Below are positions 7,015 to 13,260 of a stretch of DNA of 13,329 nt, piece after piece; position 1 is the first letter of the stretch, and every line of letters begins with the position of its first letter. Position numbers and translations under genes: made by a program. The DNA lies in the NCBI GenBank assembly GCA_900554955.1, contig USJH01000007.1, positions 1 through 13,329 of the forward strand, written 5' to 3'. The notes beneath the pieces were generated by a model. It was not told the DNA's origin. It saw only the letters and a program-made list of their open reading frames with translations, and ran no database searches. Source of the DNA: an uncultured Clostridia bacterium (lineage in GTDB: Bacteria; Bacillota; Clostridia; Christensenellales; UBA1242).

Positions 7015-7944
7015 TTTATGTCTTGGATTGTTTATCGCATCAACAATGATCATGGTTTCTGGATCAATCTTATCAAGAATTTTTTCTCCACGGGATTTTG
7101 TGTTTTTCTTCTCTTCAAATGAGCCACCATATTGCATTAATGCTTCGCCAAAATTTGGATCTCTAAGGCTGTCATCAACCCTTGAAAGCATTTCTTGGTT
7201 TTTTTGCTCAATTTGTTTTGCTTGTGACTCGGCAGAAGCAATCGCCCCATGAACACCAATACCAGTTATTCCTGACAAGTTGCCATCTTCACTTACGTGC
7301 AATCTTTCAGTAAAATGTGTTCTATCACCAATTGTTGGAGCTCTGAGAGGACTTCCTTTTGGAGCATTGATTTGAAAGAACCATGGATCATTTTGCTCGG
7401 AATATTCATATTCTCTTGTTCCGAAACGTTCAACAGGCTTTTTCTTCACATCGGTTGCATGAACTTGTTCTTCAGGTTCTTGAGCTGCTGGTTCTTCTTC
7501 GATTTTGTTTCCATTTTTATCAAACACTCTTGAAACAGAAGGATTTCTGCTTCCATTTTTTAGTGCTTTTTTGTTGATTTTCAATTCGGTGTGTGGACGA
7601 ATCACATAAAGCCCTTTCTTTTCCTTTTCTTTTTCAAGAGTTTTTTCTTTTTCTACACTTTCAGTTTTCGCTGACTCGCTTTTTTCTTCTTTTTGTTTGT
7701 CGTCTTTTTTCTCTGCCGACTTCACAACAGGTTCAACTTTTGCCTGTTCTTTCCCGCTGCCTTGTTTTTGTTTTGTCTTGTCTTCTTTTGGTTTTGAATC
7801 TGGCTTTTCTTTCTTCGCCTTCTTCTCTTTAGGCTTTTTTTCTTTCTTGTCTTTCTTCTTTTTTTTGGAAAAGAAAATTTGCCATATTGCAACAATGACT
7901 AATGCTCCAAATCCAAATATAAGCAAAATTTCAATAAGATTCAT
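6991..7944 (-). CDS. Membrane-anchored protein of unknown function with long Lys/Glu-rich segment
   Basis: I do not recognise this 317-residue protein. Residues 4-25 are one strong membrane segment (IEILLIFGFGALVIVAIWQIFF), followed at once by a basic run (SKKKKKDKKEKK). By the positive-inside rule the rest should therefore be cytoplasmic. Residues 26 to about 112 are almost only K, E, S, D and Q and probably extended or coiled. From about 113 the sequence is more varied (GLYVIRPHTELKINKKALKNG). It includes a possible short fold around FGTREYEYSEQNDPWFFQIN and a region with NLSGITGIGVHGAIASAESQ, then a helix-like stretch and a basic tail ending NNKTTKF. The start has an AGAAGGA site 6 bases upstream. 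It sits downstream of floA on the same strand but beyond floA's terminator, and directly after a hairpin-rich repeated element that would form its mRNA leader. A scaffold or anchor role is only a guess. Confidence 0.75.
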   Translation of the reverse strand: MNLIEILLIFGFGALVIVAIWQIFFSKKKKKDKKEKKPKEKKAKKEKPDSKPKEDKTKQKQGSGKEQAKVEPVVKSAEKKDDKQKEEKSESAKTESVEKEKTLEKEKEKKGLYVIRPHTELKINKKALKNGSRNPSVSRVFDKNGNKIEEEPAAQEPEEQVHATDVKKKPVERFGTREYEYSEQNDPWFFQINAPKGSPLRAPTIGDRTHFTERLHVSEDGNLSGITGIGVHGAIASAESQAKQIEQKNQEMLSRVDDSLRDPNFGEALMQYGGSFEEKKNTKSRGEKILDKIDPETMIIVDAINNPRHKNNKTTKF

Positions 7945-7959
7945 AATTTTTCCTTCTGC

Positions 7960-8043
7960 CTCTCTACCGAACCTCGTCGAAACTCATGTTATTAATTCGT
8001 TTTTAGCAAAAGCTAAAAAGCTTCATCTTTCACATGGTTTCTC
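7960..8043. repeat. Dispersed structured repeat, copy 1 (hairpin domain H1)
   Basis: This is the left copy of a repeat also found at the right end of the window. Bases 7976-8043 align with 13263-13329 at about 61 of 67 positions, with one single-base gap. A shorter flank (CTCT-n-TACCGAACC, 7960-7973) is also shared. It folds as an outer stem GAAAC/CATGT (7979-7983, 7985-7989) with ACATG/GTTTC (8032-8041), leaving one bulged base at 7984. Inside is a perfect 8-bp hairpin TTTTTAGC/GCTAAAAA (8000-8007, 8012-8019) with loop AAAA. Both copies have the same orientation. Its function is unknown. Confidence 0.8.
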
Positions 8044-8046
8044 CTT

Positions 8047-8194
8047 TCCCCACAAGATTTCTTTCGAAATTTTGCGGGGACCCTATAACTTACCTCACCC
8101 TTGCTCATCTTTTCGGTTTAAAGCTTCAAACAAGAACCGCCGATGTAACAACGGATACTACCGGAAACCTTGTTTTAACCTTTAAACTCGAAAA
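8047..8194. other. Candidate structured RNA or palindromic element (domains H2 and H3) next to repeat copy 1
   Basis: Two further strong foldings follow repeat copy 1. H2 (8047-8080) is a hairpin of 14 pairs with one mismatch, a CCCC/GGGG base and a TTTC loop. H3 (8110-8194) is a long nested helix: TTTTCG with CGAAAA, GTTTAAAG with CTTTAAAC (one bulged T), a 4x4 internal loop, AAACAAG with CTTGTTT, then short CCG/CGG helices in the head. The G/C-rich motifs stand out from the AT-rich surroundings. On the minus strand this would be the leader of the gene at 6991-7944; on the plus strand it precedes no gene. No known riboswitch, SRP, RNase P or tmRNA motif is recognised. Confidence 0.6.
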
Positions 8195-8272
8195 TCTAAA
8201 CAAATCTGTTGCTTTCCGTTTTCAAATTTTCTATGGTTATATAATAAGATTATGTTTTTTTATTACATATAC

Positions 8273-8290
8273 TATATACATAAGTATATA
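8273..8290. repeat. Small inverted repeat in the floA 3' region
   Basis: TATATAC and GTATATA pair around ATAA. Right beside it CATGG (8293-8297) and CCATG (8304-8308) form another 5-bp hairpin. These are short and AT-rich, so function is uncertain. Apart from these and the repeat element, bases 8195-8319 show nothing else I can support. Confidence 0.3.
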
Positions 8291-8319
8291 CACATGGCTT
8301 TCACCATGCAAATTAAATC

Positions 8320-8348
8320 AAAAGCCCGCAATTTAATTCGGGCTTTTT
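8320..8348. terminator. Intrinsic terminator of nfeD-floA
   Basis: AAAAGCCCG (8320-8328) pairs with CGGGCTTTT (8339-8347) around a 10-base loop. On the minus strand it ends the floA unit a few bases after its stop codon. T-runs exist on both strands, so it can act in both directions. Confidence 0.85.
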
Positions 8349-8349
8349 A

Positions 8350-9450
8350 TTAGTTATTATTTCCAGTTGGTTTAATTCTATTTCTTGGGAAAGGCATTGA
8401 TGGCATTACTGGACCTTCTTGACTTGAAGAGTCATCGCCGTCACCAGATTTTTTGCTAAGAGATTTTCTCATATCGGTGTCAGCTTGAAGGTTCTTCATG
8501 TTATAATAGTCCATCACACCCATTTTTCCACTATTTAATGCTTTTGCAAGAGCTTTTGGAACTTCAGCTTCAGCTTCGATAACCAAAGCTTTCATTTCTT
8601 CAACTTTTGCCTTCATTTCATTTTCAGTTGCAATCGCATTGCATTTTCTTTCTTCGGCTTTTGCTTGCGCAATTCGTTTTTCAGCTTCAGCATTTGCAAT
8701 GTCAAGTTCAGCACCAATGTTTCTTCCAACATCAATATCAGCAATATCAATTGAAACAATTTCATATGCAGTTCCTGTGTCAAGCCCCTTGTTTAAAACT
8801 GTGCTTGAAATCAAGTCTGGGTTTTCAAGAACGATTTTGTGGGTTGCAGCAGAACCAATTGTTGTAACAACCCCTTCACCAACACGGGCGATGATGGTTT
8901 CTTCACCTGCACCAAAAATTTGCATATGCATGTTTGAAATAACAGTAACTTTAACTTTAACCTTAAGTTCAATTCCGTCTTTTGCCATTGCAGAAATTTC
9001 AGGAGTTTCAATAATTTTTGGAACAACCGAGTTTCGAACAGCTTGATATACATCACGTCCAGCAAGGTCAATTGCTTTTGCAGTTTGAACTGACAAGTCC
9101 ATGTTTGCAGAGTGTGCAGAAATAAGTGCTTTCACAACTCTTTCAACATCGCCATTTGCCATATAGTGAGTTTCAAGCTCATCAATTGTAATGCTTGCAA
9201 GTCCAGCCTTTTTTGCAGTGATATAGGTTAAAACAATTTTGTTCACATCAACCTTTCGCATTTTCATTCCGATAAGTTTGCTCATTGGAACGTGTGCAGA
9301 TGAGACAATCGCACGAAACCACAAACGAAGTGGAACCAAACACAAAATTACAATTATTGCCGCAAGTAAAATTGCGCCAGCAACTGAAAGCCCAATTATC
9401 CAGCCAAGAGACAACTTTGCAAGCATGCCTTCATAAACTAAATTTGTCAT
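8350..9450 (-). CDS. floA: Flotillin-like protein FloA
   Basis: FloA (YqfA) is a membrane-associated scaffold of the flotillin/SPFH class that organises functional membrane microdomains in Firmicutes. The 366-residue protein has a hydrophobic N-terminal segment (about 16-42, [18 protein letters not shown]) and a short amphipathic stretch. Next comes the long SPFH region with [18 protein letters not shown], the beta-rich [15 protein letters not shown], and [21 protein letters not shown]. After this is the Ala/Glu-rich coiled segment ([37 protein letters not shown]). The last 30 residues are a low-complexity Gly/Ser/Pro/Asn tail that makes it somewhat longer than the Bacillus protein (331 aa). 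The start has AGGAAGGAAAG just upstream. It follows nfeD after 12 bases and shares its promoter. Confidence 0.96.
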   Translation of the reverse strand: MTNLVYEGMLAKLSLGWIIGLSVAGAILLAAIIVILCLVPLRLWFRAIVSSAHVPMSKLIGMKMRKVDVNKIVLTYITAKKAGLASITIDELETHYMANGDVERVVKALISAHSANMDLSVQTAKAIDLAGRDVYQAVRNSVVPKIIETPEISAMAKDGIELKVKVKVTVISNMHMQIFGAGEETIIARVGEGVVTTIGSAATHKIVLENPDLISSTVLNKGLDTGTAYEIVSIDIADIDVGRNIGAELDIANAEAEKRIAQAKAEERKCNAIATENEMKAKVEEMKALVIEAEAEVPKALAKALNSGKMGVMDYYNMKNLQADTDMRKSLSKKSGDGDDSSSQEGPVMPSMPFPRNRIKPTGNNN

Positions 9451-9462
9451 TTCTTTCCTTCC

Positions 9463-9990
9463 TTATACAATTTTTTCAACAACGATTTTTTGAGCGTAAA
9501 CCTTTTTCACTCTTACTCTTGAGCCCGCAAAGATATATTCTTTTGTTGTTGTAACATCATATACCTTTTCATCAAACTCAGCTTTGCCAGACGGCTTTAA
9601 GTCGGCAACAACAACTCCGCATTTGCCAAGCAAGAACGAATAGTCTGGGTTGCCTTCTTCAGTTGTTGGAATTTTGTTTCCTTTTACAATTATCATTGCT
9701 TTGTTTTTGCGATGAGTTTTAACAATGTTATAAACAATTTTTACAGCAGCAACAACAAAAGCAATCAGAATGATGCACCAAAAAATATAAAAGATAATTT
9801 CATTTGAAGAAACTTCTGTTGTAATACATCTTTCAGTTATTGCACCAACCGTCATCAAAAGCCCAGCAACCCCGGAAATTCCGAAACTAGGAATGAAAAT
9901 TTCCAAAACAAACAAACCAATTGCCAAGGCAAACAGAACATAAAACACTGCGTCTGCCCCGCTGAAAAGTGTTAGAAACGCTTTAAACAT
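9463..9990 (-). CDS. NfeD-like membrane protein
   Basis: This is the short NfeD type that pairs with flotillins (compare Bacillus yqeZ/yuaF partners); the role is to assist flotillin microdomains, with detail unknown. The 175 residues hold three membrane segments, at about 14-32 (AVFYVLFALAIGLFVLEIF), 36-52 (FGISGVAGLLMTVGAI) and 64-88 (EIIFYIFWCIILIAFVVAAVKI). A soluble C-terminal OB-fold domain follows (about 116-175), with LLGKCGVVVADLKPSGKAEFD and the typical GSRVRVKKVYAQKIVVEKI end. The large serine-protease domain of long NfeD proteins is absent. Its start is preceded by AAGGGGGAAAG, and a strong promoter lies upstream. floA follows after 12 bases. Confidence 0.9.
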   Translation of the reverse strand: MFKAFLTLFSGADAVFYVLFALAIGLFVLEIFIPSFGISGVAGLLMTVGAITERCITTEVSSNEIIFYIFWCIILIAFVVAAVKIVYNIVKTHRKNKAMIIVKGNKIPTTEEGNPDYSFLLGKCGVVVADLKPSGKAEFDEKVYDVTTTKEYIFAGSRVRVKKVYAQKIVVEKIV

Positions 9991-10049
9991 TTTCTTTCCC
10001 CCTTTTGTTTGTTTTGAAATTTGGTTATGCTTTTCTTCTATGCAAAAAT

Positions 10050-10078
10050 ATTATATCATATCAACACACACTTTTCAA
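10050..10078 (-). promoter_or_regulatory. Sigma-A type promoter of nfeD-floA
   Basis: TTGAAA (10073-10078) and a perfect TATAAT (10050-10055) on the minus strand are 17 bases apart, about 60 bases before the nfeD start. This is the best promoter match in the window. The remainder of the intergenic stretch, 10079-10233, is AT-rich with nothing I can support beyond a short AAAGC/GCTTT hairpin near 10204. Confidence 0.75.
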
Positions 10079-10233
10079 TAGCAAAATGTCAAAATTTTAG
10101 CGAAGCTTTTATTGTTTTGTGAACCATATTTTATGTAAAATAAAAGAATATTCTTATCTTTTTTTTGCACGTAAAATATTAAAAAATCGAATTTTCAATT
10201 ATTAAAGCAAGGGCTTTCATATTAAATTTTTAC

Positions 10234-10263
10234 TTGTTCCTGTTATCAATTTTGTGTTACAAT
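10234..10263 (+). promoter_or_regulatory. Promoter of the SASA-domain lipoprotein gene
   Basis: TTGTTC (10234-10239) and TACAAT (10258-10263) are 18 bases apart, and a TG one base before the -10 makes it an extended -10 promoter. Two near-identical AAAGGAAAAT stretches follow (around 10280 and 10294); only the second is placed to serve the ATG at 10307. Confidence 0.5.
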
Positions 10264-10306
10264 AAAATAAATAAAAAATAAAGGAAAATATATAAAGGAA
10301 AATTTC

Positions 10307-11194
10307 ATGAAAAAAGTATTAAGCACAATTTTTTTGTTTGCCTTTACGTTTATTGCTCTTTTTGGTTGCAGTGCAAAACCTAAAATCAATAGTTTAAATT
10401 TGAGTTTTGATTTTGTTATCAATGACACCTTGGAAGATGGAAACAACAAAGATGTGAAAGTTATTATTTTGGCAGGACAATCAAATGCAACTGGGGTTGC
10501 ACATACAGAAATTCTTAAAGAAAAAGTTTCCGAAGAGAAATATATTGAATATGTAGCTGGTCAAAAGAACGTTTATATTAACTATGACACCGAAAATGGA
10601 TTAAATAAATCAGACGGTTTTGTCCACACAAATGTAGAGTCATATTATGCTTTTGGGCCAGAAATAGGTCTTAGCGAAAGTCTTGGACAAGAACAAGACG
10701 AATATTTCATTATTAAATATTCATATGGTGGCAGCAACCTATATGAACATTGGAAAAAAGAAAATCAATGCTTATTCAAGGGATTGGTTGAATTCACAAA
10801 TAAATCCATTGAATATCTTGAAAGCAAAAATTATAATCCTCATATCGTGGCAATGTGCTGGATGCAAGGCGAAAGTGATGCTTTTGGCGAAACCAGCAAA
10901 AAATATTTTGAGAACACCAAAAAATTTGTAAATTCAATTCGTCAAGAATTCGGAGATATCAAATGGATTGATGCGGGCATTAGCGATTGTCAATATTGGG
11001 AAAAATACAAAACCATAAATGAATGCAAGTTAAAATTCAGTAAACTTGCAGATAACAACTATTATATAGATACAATAGCAGAGAAGTTGACATATACCTT
11101 AGAGCCACAAGAATCTCCAGATCTTGCCCATTATGATGTTCTTTCACAAATAAAATTAGGGCACTTATTTGCAAAGGCAATCATAGAAAATTAA
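10307..11194 (+). CDS. Lipoprotein with sialate O-acetylesterase-type (SASA, SGNH hydrolase) domain
   Basis: A predicted surface lipoprotein esterase. Residues 1-21 form a lipoprotein signal peptide: MKK, a hydrophobic core and lipobox LFGC with Cys21. The mature part is an SGNH-type hydrolase of the SASA family: GQSN (57-60) holds the nucleophile Ser59; GGSN (141-144) and QGESD (187-191) are the middle blocks; and D272-L-A-H275 near the C-terminus supplies the Asp and His of the triad. The full-length domain is present in 295 residues. Family members remove acetyl groups from sialic acid or from plant polysaccharides such as xylan; the substrate cannot be told from sequence. It stands alone between a promoter and a bidirectional terminator, with no sugar-use genes nearby. 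Its start has AAAGGA 7-8 bases upstream. Confidence 0.85.
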   Translation: MKKVLSTIFLFAFTFIALFGCSAKPKINSLNLSFDFVINDTLEDGNNKDVKVIILAGQSNATGVAHTEILKEKVSEEKYIEYVAGQKNVYINYDTENGLNKSDGFVHTNVESYYAFGPEIGLSESLGQEQDEYFIIKYSYGGSNLYEHWKKENQCLFKGLVEFTNKSIEYLESKNYNPHIVAMCWMQGESDAFGETSKKYFENTKKFVNSIRQEFGDIKWIDAGISDCQYWEKYKTINECKLKFSKLADNNYYIDTIAEKLTYTLEPQESPDLAHYDVLSQIKLGHLFAKAIIEN

Positions 11195-11374
11195 TATAAA
11201 CTCTCTTTTTTAAAATAAAAAAATATTAAATTTGTTCGCACAATATTCAAATGGTATTTCCATTTCAAACAATTTTAAAAAAAACAATCATATTTGAAAA
11301 CAACACTAAAAACTATTATCTTCTTACTCCTAAGACACACACAAACAATGTTCAATATTTTTTGAAATCAAAAC

Positions 11375-11413
11375 AAAAAAAAGGAACTTTGCACCACTGC
11401 ATTGTTCCTTTTT
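11375..11413. terminator. Bidirectional terminator between the lipoprotein gene and the ogg gene
   Basis: AAAAAGGAAC (11378-11387) pairs with GTTCCTTTTT (11404-11413), and an inner TGCA/TGCA helix closes a CCAC loop. A-rich and T-rich flanks give a T-run in both directions, which suits the convergent genes. The rest of 11195-11374 is AT-rich, with only a small AAATGG/CCATTT hairpin at about 11249-11265. Confidence 0.85.
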
Positions 11414-11438
11414 CATTTTCACAAGGTTCAAAATGACC

Positions 11439-11459
11439 AGCCATTTTCACCTGGTTTTT
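11439..11459 (+). terminator. Possible second plus-strand terminator next to the ogg stop codon
   Basis: ACCAG and CTGGT form a 5-bp stem followed by TTTT. The left part can instead pair in a competing AAAATG/CATTTT hairpin. It is a weak backup to the terminator 30 bases before it. Confidence 0.35.
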
Positions 11460-11460
11460 G

Positions 11461-12297
11461 CTAGATTTCAATTTTGTTTTTCTGGAAATAATTGAACAAA
11501 TATTGCTGTACTATGCCAGACATAGTTTCGAATTTATCTGACAAAAACGCACTTATCTCTGGTCTTGTCATTTCACCTTTATAGAAATATTTTCGATATA
11601 CTTTTTCAATCCAAGTGTCAACCGGAAAACACTCGGTGCGGTTGAAGCCAAAAAGCAAAATGCACGATGCAACCTTTGGCCCCACCCCTGGCAAAGACTG
11701 AAGCCAGATATCGAGTTCTTTTGTTTGCAAAAGTTGTTTTTCAGAAATGTTTGTTTCGCTTAAAATTTTTGCTGTTTGCATTAAAAATTTGTCACGATAT
11801 CCAGCACCAAGATTTTTAAAAAACTCTTCTGGCATTTTTGCTAAAACTTTTGCAGATGGAAATGCTTTATATTTTTCATTTATCGGTTCGCCAATTTCAG
11901 AAATTTTTTCAATGATTTTTTGAATACGTTTAATATTGTTGTTCTGTGAAACAATAAATTGAAAAATTATTTCTTCAGGTTCACCTTTCGCGATTCTTAT
12001 TCCCTTTCCAAATTCAATTGCATCTTTCAAAATTGGTTCGGCTGATAGCTTCTGTTTTATTTCACCATAATCAGTGTCAAGGTCAAAAAATTCTACAAAT
12101 CGCTCAGGATTATTAGACTCAATAATCACATTATCCCCTTCTTCATATATGTGAGCAAGGTTCTTTCCTGTGATCACGTCAAAACCGTTTTCTGTTTCAA
12201 AAAATCGGAACATTTGCCCGCAAGACAAAATTGACTTTGCATCGAAGTCTTCGTTCTTTTTAAAAACAATTTTATCACCAACAATTTGATATTTCAT
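11461..12297 (-). CDS. ogg: 8-oxoguanine DNA glycosylase/AP lyase, OGG1 type
   Basis: This enzyme removes 8-oxoguanine from DNA and nicks the abasic site by its lyase activity. The 278-residue protein has the OGG N-terminal domain (about 1-110, with SCGQMFRF at 25-32). The HhH-GPD domain has the family's NNN motif at 119-121 (SQNNNIKRI), the hairpin LPGVGPKVA (202-210) with catalytic Lys208, and PVDTW with catalytic Asp227. This is the OGG1-like form found in clostridia, not MutM. The start at 12297 is the only sensible one, since an in-frame stop lies 12 bases upstream, yet no Shine-Dalgarno sequence precedes it. A TAACAT -10-like motif ends six bases before the ATG. It is divergent from the metallopeptidase-like gene and convergent with the lipoprotein gene. 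Confidence 0.93.
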   Translation of the reverse strand: MKYQIVGDKIVFKKNEDFDAKSILSCGQMFRFFETENGFDVITGKNLAHIYEEGDNVIIESNNPERFVEFFDLDTDYGEIKQKLSAEPILKDAIEFGKGIRIAKGEPEEIIFQFIVSQNNNIKRIQKIIEKISEIGEPINEKYKAFPSAKVLAKMPEEFFKNLGAGYRDKFLMQTAKILSETNISEKQLLQTKELDIWLQSLPGVGPKVASCILLFGFNRTECFPVDTWIEKVYRKYFYKGEMTRPEISAFLSDKFETMSGIVQQYLFNYFQKNKIEI

Positions 12298-12303
12298 GCC
12301 ATA

Positions 12304-12332
12304 ATGTTACACCAAATACAAAGAAAACACAA
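12304..12332 (-). promoter_or_regulatory. Possible promoter giving a leaderless ogg transcript
   Basis: On the minus strand TTGTGT and TAACAT are 17 bases apart, with TAACAT ending six bases before the ogg ATG. Transcription would start at or near the start codon, which fits the lack of a ribosome binding site. Both hexamers are imperfect. Confidence 0.35.
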
Positions 12333-12349
12333 GCACACGGCAAATTATT

Positions 12350-12378
12350 TTGACAAACTGAAGAAAATATTGTAACAT
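12350..12378 (+). promoter_or_regulatory. Possible promoter of the metallopeptidase-like gene
   Basis: A perfect TTGACA (12350-12355) and TAACAT (12373-12378) are 17 bases apart. The predicted transcript would begin close to the GGAG ribosome binding site at 12385, giving a very short leader. Confidence 0.5.
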
Positions 12379-12395
12379 ATGCATGGAGAAAAAAT

Positions 12396-13004
12396 ATGCT
12401 TTTCGTTTATAACAAATTTAAACTTAGAAAATGGAAAAAATACAGTTCGGTCAAACGTCTTGAAATTTTACAAGCACTTGAAAACAAACTTGCAAAAAAG
12501 AACCATCGTGACCCGATTCCTGTTGTTGTCCATGAAAATGCAAACTGGAATTGTTTTGGAATGTTTTCAGTTGTTCATGGCAAAAAACTTATATATGTCC
12601 ATGAAAATCTTATTCTTGACCCAGGGCTTCGTTTCCATGCTCTTGAAACAATTATTCATGAAGGAAGACATGCAACACAATATGTTGCCATCACAAAAAA
12701 GAACTTACACTGGTGGAACTTTCGTGAAAAACGTTGGAAAACCAACTTTTCCGGCTATGTTTCTGCAACCGAAGATGCGATTATGTATAACAATCAAGAA
12801 GTTGAGCGTGACGCACAAAGATACACAATTAGAATGCTTGAAAAACTTGAATATAAATATCACAACGAAGAAGATTTTTACAAAACCGTTAACCGAAACA
12901 TCAACCGTTATGAAAAGGCCGAGCAAGATGCAAAACGAAAATATGGGCTTTTCTATCGCTATAAAATGCGTAAACGTATTGATGACAGAAGCAATTGGAG
13001 ATAG
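12396..13004 (+). CDS. Putative zinc metallopeptidase (HExxH, gluzincin-like), cytoplasmic
   Basis: A 202-residue protein whose family name I cannot give. It has a clear zinc-binding signature: IIHEGRHATQY, with His88, Glu89 and His92 as HExxH. About 43 residues later comes NNQEVERDAQRY, where Glu135 or Glu137 could be the third zinc ligand, as in gluzincins. There is no signal peptide or membrane segment, so it should act in the cytoplasm. The N-terminal 45 residues and the C-terminal 40 are highly basic (for example KFKLRKWKKY, RKYGLFYRYKMRKR), which could mean nucleic acid or ribosome contact. The start at 12396 has GGAG 7 bases upstream. An overlapping open frame from 12379 is a shadow. 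Similar small HExxH proteins occur on mobile elements, but no mobile gene is seen here. It ends inside its own terminator. Confidence 0.78.
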   Translation: MLFVYNKFKLRKWKKYSSVKRLEILQALENKLAKKNHRDPIPVVVHENANWNCFGMFSVVHGKKLIYVHENLILDPGLRFHALETIIHEGRHATQYVAITKKNLHWWNFREKRWKTNFSGYVSATEDAIMYNNQEVERDAQRYTIRMLEKLEYKYHNEEDFYKTVNRNINRYEKAEQDAKRKYGLFYRYKMRKRIDDRSNWR

Positions 13005-13042
13005 AAAAAGAAGCTCGAAAGTGCTTCTTTTTTTCTATCTCC
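12997..13042 (+). terminator. Strong terminator overlapping the stop codon of the metallopeptidase-like gene
   Basis: The arms 12997-13014 and 13023-13042 pair over 18 bp with a two-base T bulge and an 8-base loop. The right arm contains seven T in a row. The left arm includes the last two codons and the stop TAG (13002-13004), so the hairpin starts inside the gene. Confidence 0.85.
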
Positions 13043-13073
13043 AGTGAAAAGTGAAGAGTGAAGAGTGAAGAGT
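13043..13073. repeat. 7-base tandem repeat (AGTGAAG)
   Basis: Four consecutive 7-base units (AGTGAAA, then AGTGAAG three times) and a partial fifth follow the terminator. A related GTGAAGAGT recurs at about 13133-13141. Bases 13074-13186 are otherwise AT-rich with no gene I can support. Confidence 0.8.
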
Positions 13074-13186
13074 TAGGGATATACAATCAAATTAAAAAAT
13101 AAAAATTCTTTCTACTTTACAAGTAAAAATACGTGAAGAGTAAAAATATTTATGTGCTTATTTTCTTTCTTCCCCTAGCAAGGCAA

Positions 13187-13260
13187 GTTTTGCATGATAG
13201 TTCGTTATCACTCACATAATAGCAAAACAATATGTTCCGGCTCTTTACCGAACCGCCGGA
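13187..13260. other. Hairpins flanking repeat copy 2
   Basis: GTTTTGC (13187-13193) pairs with GCAAAAC (13222-13228) and encloses a small TGATA/TATCA hairpin with a TTCG loop. Next, TCCGGC (13236-13241) pairs with GCCGGA (13255-13260) around a 13-base loop holding the shared TACCGAACC. The second hairpin is missing from repeat copy 1, which lacks the seven bases of its right arm. Confidence 0.55.

Noticed and set aside
8034..8336. A 100-codon plus-strand open frame across the structured region
   Set aside because: It has no ribosome binding site, its ATG sits in the repeat's stem and it ends in the floA terminator. The H1, H2 and H3 hairpins explain the sequence better.
8639..9046. Plus-strand frame of 135 codons across floA
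   Set aside because: Antisense shadow of the conserved flotillin sequence.
10095..10107. TTTTAGCGAAGCT, matching the inner hairpin of repeat copy 2
   Set aside because: Only 13 bases match and the other arm and outer stem are missing, so it may be chance.
11511..11524. A 14-base match inside ogg to the inverted palindrome at 3974-3987
   Set aside because: One such match is about what chance gives in 13 kb of AT-rich sequence, and it lies inside coding sequence.
12379..13047. A 222-codon frame overlapping the metallopeptidase-like gene
   Set aside because: It has no sensible domain, lies out of frame with the HExxH protein that has the good ribosome binding site, and reads through the terminator.
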